From the NCBI GenBank assembly GCA_023100825.1, contig CP095846.1:3224001-3288000 (forward strand): a stretch of DNA of 64,000 bases. Reading direction: 5' to 3'. Each line of letters begins with the position of its first letter. The stretch's first letter is position 1. The notes under the pieces are model-generated. The model worked only from the letters and a program-made list of their open reading frames with translations, ran no database searches and had not been told where the DNA came from. The position numbers were made by a program, and so were the translations under genes. This DNA comes from Nocardioidaceae bacterium SCSIO 66511. GTDB lineage: Bacteria > Actinomycetota > Actinomycetes > Propionibacteriales > Nocardioidaceae. Of this stretch, positions 57,268-64,000 are shown in pieces.

Positions 57268-59238
57268 ATGCTTGCACGAATCCCGGTCACCGCCGTTGAG
57301 CCCGTCGTCGGGGGCGGCGCGTACCCGGCCAAGGCGGTGCCGGGCGAGTCGTTCCCGGTACGCGCGCGAGTGTTCCGGGAGGGTCGCGGGCACATCGGGG
57401 TCGCGGCTGTGCTCACCGGACCGGACGGTCTCGACCGTCCGCCGGTCGCCATGTCACACATCGGTAACGATGCCTACCAGGCGTGGGTCGAGGTGACAAC
57501 CACCGGGGCATGGTCCTTCCGGATCGAGTCGTGGGCCGATCCGTACGCCACGTGGGTCGACGACGCGCAGGTGAAGATCGGGGCCGACGTCGATGTCGAC
57601 CTGATGCTCGCCGAGGGCGCCGCACTCCTCGATCGAGCGCGAGGAGTCGTCTCCAAGGTCGACGTCGACACCGTCGCTGAGGCCGTCACCGCACTGCGCG
57701 ACGATGCTCTGCCCGCCGGGCAACGCCTCGAAGCCGCAACGAGCGCCCCGGTGCGACGGGCCCTCGACCGTACGCCCATCCGCGATCATCACGGCGTCTC
57801 CGGCTCGTACCCGTTGTACGCCGACCGCGAGCGCGCACTGGTCGGAGCCTGGTACGAGCTGTTTCCCCGATCGGAGGGGGCCGTACGCGAACCGGACGGC
57901 ACGATCCGCAGCGGCACCTTGCGGACCGCCGCCGAGCGACTCGGGGCGATCGCAGCGATGGGCTTCGACGTGGTCTACCTGCCGCCGATCCACCCGATCG
58001 GCGAGGTCAACCGCAAGGGTCCGAACAACTCGCTCGCCGCCGGGCCGGGCGATCCCGGCTCGCCTTGGGCCATCGGGTCGGTGCACGGCGGCCACGATGC
58101 GGTGCACCCCGAGCTCGGCACGCTCGAGGACTTCGACGCATTCGTGGCGCAGGCGCACGCCAACGGACTCGAGGTCGCACTCGACCTCGCGCTGCAGTGT
58201 GCGCCGGACCATCCGTGGGTCTCTGCGCATCCGGAGTGGTTCACCACTCGCGCCGACGGCTCCATCGCGTACGCCGAGAACCCGCCGAAGAAGTACCAGG
58301 ACATCTACCCGCTCGACTTCGACGCGGATCCGGACGGGCTCTACGCAGAGGTCCGCCGGGTGATCGACTTCTGGATCTCGCACGGCGTCCGGATCTTTCG
58401 CGTCGACAACCCGCACACGAAGCCGTTCCCCTTCTGGGAGCGGCTGCTGTCGCAACTACGACAGGACGCACCCGACGTGGTGATGCTGTCGGAGGCGTTC
58501 ACCCGGCCTGCCCTGCTGCAGTCACTGGCGATGATCGGCTTCCACCAGAGCTACACGTACTTCACCTGGCGCAACACCAAGTCCGAGCTCGAGGAGTACC
58601 TCACCGAGTTGAGCACCGAGACGGCACACGTCGTACGCCCGAACCTGTTCGTGAACACCCCCGACATCCTCACGTCGTACCTGCAGCACGGCGGGGCGGC
58701 CGCATTCAAGGTGCGTGCAACGGTTGCCGCAACCGCCTCACCGTCCTGGGGCATGTACGCGGGCTTCGAACTCTACGAGAACACACCCCTACGGCCCGGC
58801 AGCGAGGAATACCTCGACTCGGAGAAGTACCAGATCAGGGTGCGCGACTGGGACTCCCCCGCAGCTACCACCCTCGCGCCGTACGTCACCCGCCTCAACG
58901 ACCTGCGCCGCCGGCACCCGGCGCTGCGGCGGCTCCGCAACCTGACCGTCCATCGCACGGATGACGAAGCGATCCTCTGTTACTCGAAGCGGACGGGCGA
59001 CGACACCGTCATCGTGGTCGTCAATGTCGACCCGCACCGTGCGCGTGAGACGATCGTGCACCTGACCATGCCGGAGCTCGGGCTCGACTGGGACGCCACC
59101 TTCACGGCGTACGACGAGCTCAGCGGACGGTCCTGGTCGTGGAGCGAGCACAACTACGTACGCCTCGACCCGCACGACGCGCCCGCGCACGTCGTCGTGG
59201 TGAGCGACGGCGACCCAGGTCGCGAGGGAGACCGATGA
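57268..59238 (+). CDS. glgE: Alpha-1,4-glucan:maltose-1-phosphate maltosyltransferase GlgE
   Basis: 656 residues, normal for GlgE. N-terminal beta domain (ARVFREGRGHIGVAAVLTGP), then DUF3416-like helices and a GH13_3 barrel: ERLGAIAAMGFDVVYLPPIH, IGEVNRKGPNN, the characteristic ENPPKKYQDIYPLDF, nucleophile Asp380 in FRVDNPHTKPFPFW and acid/base Glu409 in VMLSEAFTRP. It extends alpha-glucans with maltose-1-phosphate. The partner genes treS and maltokinase are not adjacent. ATG 57268 lies 174 nt from the divergent WXG-like trio. Confidence 0.96.
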   Translation: MLARIPVTAVEPVVGGGAYPAKAVPGESFPVRARVFREGRGHIGVAAVLTGPDGLDRPPVAMSHIGNDAYQAWVEVTTTGAWSFRIESWADPYATWVDDAQVKIGADVDVDLMLAEGAALLDRARGVVSKVDVDTVAEAVTALRDDALPAGQRLEAATSAPVRRALDRTPIRDHHGVSGSYPLYADRERALVGAWYELFPRSEGAVREPDGTIRSGTLRTAAERLGAIAAMGFDVVYLPPIHPIGEVNRKGPNNSLAAGPGDPGSPWAIGSVHGGHDAVHPELGTLEDFDAFVAQAHANGLEVALDLALQCAPDHPWVSAHPEWFTTRADGSIAYAENPPKKYQDIYPLDFDADPDGLYAEVRRVIDFWISHGVRIFRVDNPHTKPFPFWERLLSQLRQDAPDVVMLSEAFTRPALLQSLAMIGFHQSYTYFTWRNTKSELEEYLTELSTETAHVVRPNLFVNTPDILTSYLQHGGAAAFKVRATVAATASPSWGMYAGFELYENTPLRPGSEEYLDSEKYQIRVRDWDSPAATTLAPYVTRLNDLRRRHPALRRLRNLTVHRTDDEAILCYSKRTGDDTVIVVVNVDPHRARETIVHLTMPELGLDWDATFTAYDELSGRSWSWSEHNYVRLDPHDAPAHVVVVSDGDPGREGDR

Positions 59239-59843
59239 GCAGACGTACGACCGGGATCATCACCGCCGTCGTCCTTATCCTCCTCGGCGCGGGCGCCGGG
59301 TACGGGATCAACAACGTACTCACGACTCAGGCGCCCGAGGAGGGGTTGTCCGAGGCGCAGGTGAGCGGTGTGGTGACCAAGCTGCTGACCGCTCGCAACG
59401 ACGAGCTCCTCACTGCGGAGCCCGAGGACGGCGACGAAGGCGATGCGGACTCCGACGAGGAGAAGCAGCAGGAACCGTCGGTCGCCGCCGACCTCCTCGA
59501 AGGGCGTTCCTCGGGCGGCATCGCACTGTCGCAGGGGGCGATCACCGCCGAGAAGCAGACACACCGGTTGATCCGCGATCATCGCCGAGAGCTCGAGCAG
59601 GAGTCCACGATCTACACCGAGGCAGACCTCGACGTCGAGATCGACTCGCTGACCATCAACGAGGGCACGGCGATCGCGATCGTCGACGAGACCACGAGGT
59701 TCACCGGTCAGCGTGCCGGCAAGGACCTCGAGATCGAGCAGAACATCGCTCGCGTCGTCTCTCTCTCGAAGGAGGGCGGCAACTGGACGTTGCGCTCTAT
59801 GCGCACGATGAGCGGCAAGGACGCCCCGGAGAACGGCCTCTGA
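59235..59843 (+). CDS. Membrane-anchored protein of unknown function, coupled to glgE
   Basis: 202 residues: short basic N-terminus, one membrane helix (IITAVVLILLGAGAGYGI), then an acidic low-complexity stretch (PEDGDEGDADSDEEKQQEP) and an extracellular domain of about 110 residues that looks alpha-beta, ending LSKEGGNWTLRSMRTM. The end resembles the NTF2-like or Mce-associated domains that follow a single helix in actinomycetes, but I cannot assign it. ATG 59235 overlaps the glgE stop (ATGA). Confidence 0.75.
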   Translation: MSRRTTGIITAVVLILLGAGAGYGINNVLTTQAPEEGLSEAQVSGVVTKLLTARNDELLTAEPEDGDEGDADSDEEKQQEPSVAADLLEGRSSGGIALSQGAITAEKQTHRLIRDHRRELEQESTIYTEADLDVEIDSLTINEGTAIAIVDETTRFTGQRAGKDLEIEQNIARVVSLSKEGGNWTLRSMRTMSGKDAPENGL

Positions 59844-59870
59844 TTCGCCGACCTCAGAGGCCGTACGTAC

Positions 59871-61379
59871 TCAGAGGCTGTGTTTGCCGTGTGCGCCGAC
59901 CGGAGAACCCATCCCGATCCGGCCGGCGAGCGCACTGTGCGAGCGCCCGTAGATGAAGTAGATGGCCAGGCCGACGACCATCCAGATCAAGAACCGCAGC
60001 CAGGTCTCGGCCGTGACGTTCAGGCTCAGCCAGACGATCGCGACCGCACCGAGGAGCGGCACCACAGGCACACCCGGCACCCGGAAGCCGCGCTCGATGT
60101 CGGGCTGCGTACGCCGCAGCACCAGCACGCCGACCGAGCAGGAGAAGAACGCGAAGAAGGCACCGAGTACGAGCATCGGCTCGAGCGTGCCGATCTTCGG
60201 GAACATCGCCACGATCGTGGCCGCCAGCCCGGCGATGATCGCCGCATTGGTCGGTGTCGAGTAGCGACGGCTGACGCGGCCGAGCAGACCGGGCAGCAGA
60301 CCGTCGCGGCCCATCGAGAACAGCACCCGGCTCTGCGCGATCAGCACGACCATGATGACCGTGGTGAACGCGACCAGGCCTCCGACGCTGATCACCTTCG
60401 CGGCCCAGCCGACCCCGGCCGCGGCGAACGCGTCCGAGACCGGCGCTGCCGTGCCCAGCTCGCTGTAGGGCCGCATACCGACGAGCACGGCGGCCATCGC
60501 GACGTACAGGATCGTGACGAGGACGATCGCCAGCAGCATCGCCCGCGGAACGCTTCGGCGGGGCTCTTTGGTGTCTTCGGCCGCCGTCGAGATCAGGTCG
60601 AAGCCGATGTAGCTGAACGCGATCACGGCGGTCGCGGCGAACACGCCGGCGATGCCGTACGACGTGTCGGTGCCGGTGAGAGTCGACCAGACAGTTCCGG
60701 CCTCGCCGACCGTCTGCGGGTCCGGGATGAACGGTCGGTAGTTGTCGGTGTCGATATGGGAGAACCCGACCCCGATGACCAGCAAGATGACCGCAACCTT
60801 GATCAGCACCGCGACCGACAGCACGCCGGTCGACAGTTTGGTGCCCGTCGCGACCAGGACGGTCAGCACGATCAGCACCAGCGGCGCGATCAGGTTGAGC
60901 GTGCTGTCGGCCTGCGAGTGGTCGAGCACGAACGACGGCACCTCGACATCGAACTCGCCGAGCGTCGCGACGAAGTAGGTCGACCACACGCGGGAGAGAA
61001 TGCTCGCCGCGAGCACCAGCTCCAGGATCAGCGCCCAGCCGACGAGCCAGCCCCACAGCTCGCCGAACGCGACGTAGGTGAACGTGTACGAACTGCCCGC
61101 CACCGGAATGGTCGACGAGAGCTCGGCGTACGACAGCGCGGCGATGAAGCAGATGGCTGCGGCCAGCGCGAACGACAGGATCACCGCGGGACCGGCGTTG
61201 GCGGCCGCCTGAGCGCCCGACAACGAGAAGATGCCGGCCCCGATCATGACCCCGAGGCCGAGCATGACGAGTTGCGCTGTGCCGAGGATTCTGGGCAGAC
61301 GATGACGCGCTTCGCTGATGCGCAGCATCGCCATTTCTACGGGCAGGCGTCGAGACGTTGCTCCTGGCGATTTGGGCAT
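59871..61379 (-). CDS. APC-superfamily amino-acid permease (cationic amino acid transporter type)
   Basis: 502 residues with 12 to 13 membrane helices. The signature VMIGAGIFSLSGAQAA near the start, IAALSYAELSSTIPVAGSSY, FSYIGFDLISTAAEDTKEPRRSVPR and the Met-Gly-Arg-Asp-Gly-Leu-Leu-Pro loop place it in the CAT/YfnA group. Substrates are probably basic or branched amino acids; specificity cannot be read from sequence. ATG 61379 has AGAGGA upstream. It is divergent from glgB and converges on the glgE operon. Confidence 0.93.
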   Translation of the reverse strand: MPKSPGATSRRLPVEMAMLRISEARHRLPRILGTAQLVMLGLGVMIGAGIFSLSGAQAAANAGPAVILSFALAAAICFIAALSYAELSSTIPVAGSSYTFTYVAFGELWGWLVGWALILELVLAASILSRVWSTYFVATLGEFDVEVPSFVLDHSQADSTLNLIAPLVLIVLTVLVATGTKLSTGVLSVAVLIKVAVILLVIGVGFSHIDTDNYRPFIPDPQTVGEAGTVWSTLTGTDTSYGIAGVFAATAVIAFSYIGFDLISTAAEDTKEPRRSVPRAMLLAIVLVTILYVAMAAVLVGMRPYSELGTAAPVSDAFAAAGVGWAAKVISVGGLVAFTTVIMVVLIAQSRVLFSMGRDGLLPGLLGRVSRRYSTPTNAAIIAGLAATIVAMFPKIGTLEPMLVLGAFFAFFSCSVGVLVLRRTQPDIERGFRVPGVPVVPLLGAVAIVWLSLNVTAETWLRFLIWMVVGLAIYFIYGRSHSALAGRIGMGSPVGAHGKHSL

Positions 61380-61625
61380 TGCTGTCCTCTCGCAGTTCTA
61401 CACCGACGTCCACCCGGTTGGCGTCGGCGACCATCGAAGTGGTTCGCCAAACTCGAGGGCATCGCCTCGGCGACGCCCGATGTGCACCTTTGAGCGGCGC
61501 TACTGCCCCTGTTCACGCCGACACAGGCATAAGTACGCTGCCACAACATTGGGTCCGGGGCCAGACCTTTGCCCCTTCGATACCGTCATGAGACCCGGCG
61601 AAATCTCCGTGAAACACTACGCTCC

Positions 61626-63446
61626 GTGGTTCCGACACGAAGGGCGAGCGGTCTGTGGCGTAGTCGCGGGGCCCGTCCGGCCCCCGACGGCACTCGGTTC
61701 GCGGTCTGGGCACCCAACGCGACACGGGTCGAGGTCGTGGGTGACTTCAACAATTGGAGCGCGGGCGCGCACGACCTCGAGCTCGGAGCGGACGGTGTGT
61801 GGCACGGCAGAGCCGACGCCCGCGCCGGCGATCGGTATCAGTACGCCGTTCACGGCGCAGACGGCGTACGACGGCTCAAGGCGGACCCGTTCGCTCAGTG
61901 CACCGAGCAGCCACCCGCGACCTCGTCAGTCGTGTACGAGACCACGTACGAATGGCAGGACGCCGAGTGGCTGGAACGCCGTGCGGCGGCGGTTCCCCAC
62001 GCCGACCCGATGAGCATCTACGAGGTGCACCTCGGCTCCTGGCGGAAGGGGCTCACGTACCCCGAGCTCGCGCAGGACCTCGTCGCGTACGTGACCGACC
62101 TCGGTTTCACCCACGTCGAGCTGATGCCGGTGATGGAGCATCCGTTCGGCGGGTCATGGGGCTATCAACTGTCCGGGTACTTCGCACCCACTGCGCGCTT
62201 CGGCACGCCCGATGAGTTCCGTGGGCTCGTCGACGCGTTCCACGACGCCGGTATCGGCGTGATCCTCGACTGGGTGCCCGCCCATTTCCCGCGGGACGAA
62301 TGGGCGCTTGCACGCTTTGACGGCACTGCTTTATACGAGCACGGCGACCCCGCGCTGGGCGAACACCCCGACTGGGGCACGTACGTGTTCGACTTCGGCG
62401 ACCGCGACGTGCGCGACTTCCTGATCGCCAGCGCCCTGTTCTGGCTGGAGGAGTTCCACGCCGACGGTCTGCGGGTGGATGCGGTCGCCTCGATGCTGTA
62501 CCGCGACTACTCCCGACCGAACGGCACCTGGTCGCCCAACGTGCACGGCGGCAAGGAGAATCTCGAAGCGGTCGAGTTTCTGCGTGAGCTGAACACCGCC
62601 TGCTACGAACGCAACCCAGGCATCGCGATGATCGCCGAGGAGTCGACGGCGTGGCCCGGGGTGACGCGGCCCGCGCACCTCGGCGGGCTGGGGTTCGGGC
62701 TGAAGCAGAACCTCGGCTGGATGCACGACAGCCTCGCGTACCTCGGAACCGACCCCATCGCCCGCCAGCACGAACACGAGCGGATGACGTTCGCGATGAT
62801 GTACGCGTACGCCGAGAACTTCGTGCTCCCGCTGTCCCATGACGAGGTCGTGCACGGCAAGGGTTCGCTGCTCTCTCGGATGCCCGGTGACTCCTGGCAG
62901 CAGCTCGCGAACCTGCGCGCGTACCTCGCCTACGTGTGGGCGCATCCGGGCAAGCAACTGGTGTTCATGGGCACCGAGCTCGCGCAGCGCGGTGAGTGGT
63001 CCGACGACGGCTCGCTGGAGTGGGAGCTGCTCGCAGAGCCCGGTCATGCCGGGGTGCAGCGTCTGGTCGGTGATCTGAACTCCGCGTACCTCGAGCATTC
63101 GGGGATGTGGCGGCTGGATCAGCAGCCCGCGGGCTTCTCGTGGATCGAGGCGAACGACGCCACCGGGAACGTCTTCTCGTTCGTACGCACCGACGGCGCC
63201 GACAGCATCGTGTGCATCGCCAACTTCGCCGGTATCCCGTACGAGACGTACCGCCTCGGCATGCCGGCGAGCGGTGTCTGGACGGAGATCATCAACACCG
63301 ATGCGGTCGAGTACGGTGGGTCGGGCGTCGGCAACCTCGGCACGGTCATCGCCGAGCCGACGAGCATGCACGGACGGGTCGCGTCGGCGCAGTTGCGGCT
63401 GCCGCCGCTCGGGGTCCTGTGGCTCCACCGAGAGGTAACGCAATGA
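61626..63446 (+). CDS. glgB: 1,4-alpha-glucan branching enzyme GlgB (short form)
   Basis: About 606 residues. CBM48 (DGTRFAVWAPNATRVEVVGD, then FNNW), then the GH13_9 barrel: YEVHLGSW, VELMPVMEHPFGGSWGYQ, GIGVILDWVPAHFP, nucleophile DGLRVDAVASMLY, acid IAEESTAWP and LPLSHDEVVHGKGSL. It makes alpha-1,6 branches and accepts linear glucan from GlgE. The extra N1 domain of many GlgB proteins is absent. The start is uncertain: GTG 61626 or TTG 61569 in the same frame; neither has a good ribosome-binding site, and an ATG at 61588 is in another frame. The stop overlaps the next start (ATGA). Confidence 0.93.
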   Translation: MVPTRRASGLWRSRGARPAPDGTRFAVWAPNATRVEVVGDFNNWSAGAHDLELGADGVWHGRADARAGDRYQYAVHGADGVRRLKADPFAQCTEQPPATSSVVYETTYEWQDAEWLERRAAAVPHADPMSIYEVHLGSWRKGLTYPELAQDLVAYVTDLGFTHVELMPVMEHPFGGSWGYQLSGYFAPTARFGTPDEFRGLVDAFHDAGIGVILDWVPAHFPRDEWALARFDGTALYEHGDPALGEHPDWGTYVFDFGDRDVRDFLIASALFWLEEFHADGLRVDAVASMLYRDYSRPNGTWSPNVHGGKENLEAVEFLRELNTACYERNPGIAMIAEESTAWPGVTRPAHLGGLGFGLKQNLGWMHDSLAYLGTDPIARQHEHERMTFAMMYAYAENFVLPLSHDEVVHGKGSLLSRMPGDSWQQLANLRAYLAYVWAHPGKQLVFMGTELAQRGEWSDDGSLEWELLAEPGHAGVQRLVGDLNSAYLEHSGMWRLDQQPAGFSWIEANDATGNVFSFVRTDGADSIVCIANFAGIPYETYRLGMPASGVWTEIINTDAVEYGGSGVGNLGTVIAEPTSMHGRVASAQLRLPPLGVLWLHREVTQ

Positions 63447-64000
63447 GCGGCGGGGAGAGAGCGAGGCACGAGCGGCTCGACGCCGAGGGCGGTGTTGCGT
63501 TGCGGCCTCGAGTTTCGTCCGGCGACGACCAGGTCGACGCGTACTCGGTCGAGCAGGACGGCGAGCCGGTAGGCACCGTTGAGCTTCGCCGACTCGGTGA
63601 CGACCGTGGCGAGCTGACCTGGGCGACCGACCCGGCGCACCGCGGACGCGGCGTGGCGACGGCGGCGGTGCGTCGACTGATCGAGTACGCGTTCGCCGAC
63701 CGCGGGCTGGCCCGAGTCGAGGCGCGGGTCGATCCGGACAACCGCGCGGCACTTCGGGTCGCCGCTCGATCGGGTCTGCGGTTGGAGGGCAGGTTGCGCG
63801 CGCACGGCGCCGCGGGTGATGAGCGGCAGGATCTGATGCTGCTGGCGCGGATCGCTCGCGACCCCGATGTACGCGAGCGCGACGGGTTCATCGGCATCCT
63901 GAACTCCAGCCTGCCGCGCAAGCGGGTCATCGCGCAGGCGTTGCTGTACGACGAGCGCGGCCGGATCCTGCTGTGCGAGCTGACGTACAAGCGTGAGTGG
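63443..64000 (+). CDS. GNAT acetyltransferase fused to NUDIX hydrolase (3' truncated by window edge)
   Basis: 186 residues are visible and the frame is open at the window end. Residues about 15-140 form a RimJ/RimL-like GNAT domain (LTWATDPAHRGRGVATAAVR, VEARVDPDNRAALRVAARSG). From about residue 155 a NUDIX domain begins (LPRKRVIAQALLYDERGRIL, then LCELTYKREW); the Nudix box would lie beyond the window. GNAT-NUDIX fusions occur in actinomycetes; roles are not established. ATG 63443 overlaps the glgB stop, so the two are translationally coupled. Confidence 0.85.
   Translation, partial: MSGGERARHERLDAEGGVALRPRVSSGDDQVDAYSVEQDGEPVGTVELRRLGDDRGELTWATDPAHRGRGVATAAVRRLIEYAFADRGLARVEARVDPDNRAALRVAARSGLRLEGRLRAHGAAGDERQDLMLLARIARDPDVRERDGFIGILNSSLPRKRVIAQALLYDERGRILLCELTYKREW

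Noticed and set aside
61588-61690. Frameshift at the start of glgB (ATG 61588 frame reads MRPGEISVKHYAPWFRHEG)
   Set aside because: The short-form GlgB homology is complete in the downstream frame from the CBM48 onward, so a frameshift is not needed; only the start codon is uncertain.

Overview
This is a GC-rich chromosome segment from an actinomycete. The family-level evidence agrees: an F420/FMN-type luciferase-like oxidoreductase, a DUF664 protein of the type linked to mycothiol, the GlgE maltosyltransferase pathway, the ImuA'/ImuB/DnaE2 mutasome, REP13E12-type DUF222-HNH genes, WXG-like proteins and many GTG starts. The gene order matches the Mycobacterium tuberculosis Rv3014c-Rv3038c backbone: ligA, methionine-synthase-like gene, mnmA, iscS, etfA/etfB, Rv3030-type methyltransferase, Rv3034c-type acyltransferase, Rv3038c-type methyltransferase. 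Non-mycobacterial content suggests a Propionibacteriales-like organism (Nocardioidaceae or a neighbour), but that is an inference. No rRNA, tRNA, CRISPR array or insertion sequence was seen.

Layout. 1-2663: end of a GntP permease and ligA. 2716-12407: first accessory block, with a MOSC protein, a RibD-like reductase, an M23 lipoprotein, and a six-gene, translationally coupled peptide-importer operon that ends in a CocE/NonD hydrolase. 12538-17393: backbone (methionine-synthase-like gene, mnmA, iscS). 17427-24252: second accessory block, a catabolic operon with a NitT/TauT-type importer, a DapA-like lyase, an FMN 2-hydroxyacid oxidase and a zinc-type dehydrogenase, divergent from a LysR regulator. 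24230-35651: mutagenesis block, with dnaE2 and imuA'-imuB split by a rifamycin phosphotransferase, a DUF664 protein and a secreted M14 carboxypeptidase. 35806-46827: calpain-like protease, two different 13E12 HNH genes, an ABC-F protein with a structured leader, uppP, a MarR regulator, etfBA and a PPOX protein. 46824-50620: backbone methyltransferases and acyltransferase plus an LLM oxidoreductase. 50728-64000: glycogen/alpha-glucan genes (glgX, glgE, glgB) interleaved with a PabB-PabC-PabA fusion, a WXG-like trio, an amino-acid permease and a GNAT-NUDIX fusion.

The most notable regulatory result is that dnaE2, imuA' and one 13E12 HNH gene each carry a LexA (SOS) box of the TCGAAC-N4-GTTCGA type placed in the 17-nt spacer of a promoter whose -10 element ends 6-7 nt before the start codon. 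That predicts leaderless, LexA-repressed transcripts. The marR gene uses the same leaderless layout with its own operator. The most notable protein is the 895-residue PabB-PabC-PabA fusion, which would carry all steps from chorismate to p-aminobenzoate in one chain.
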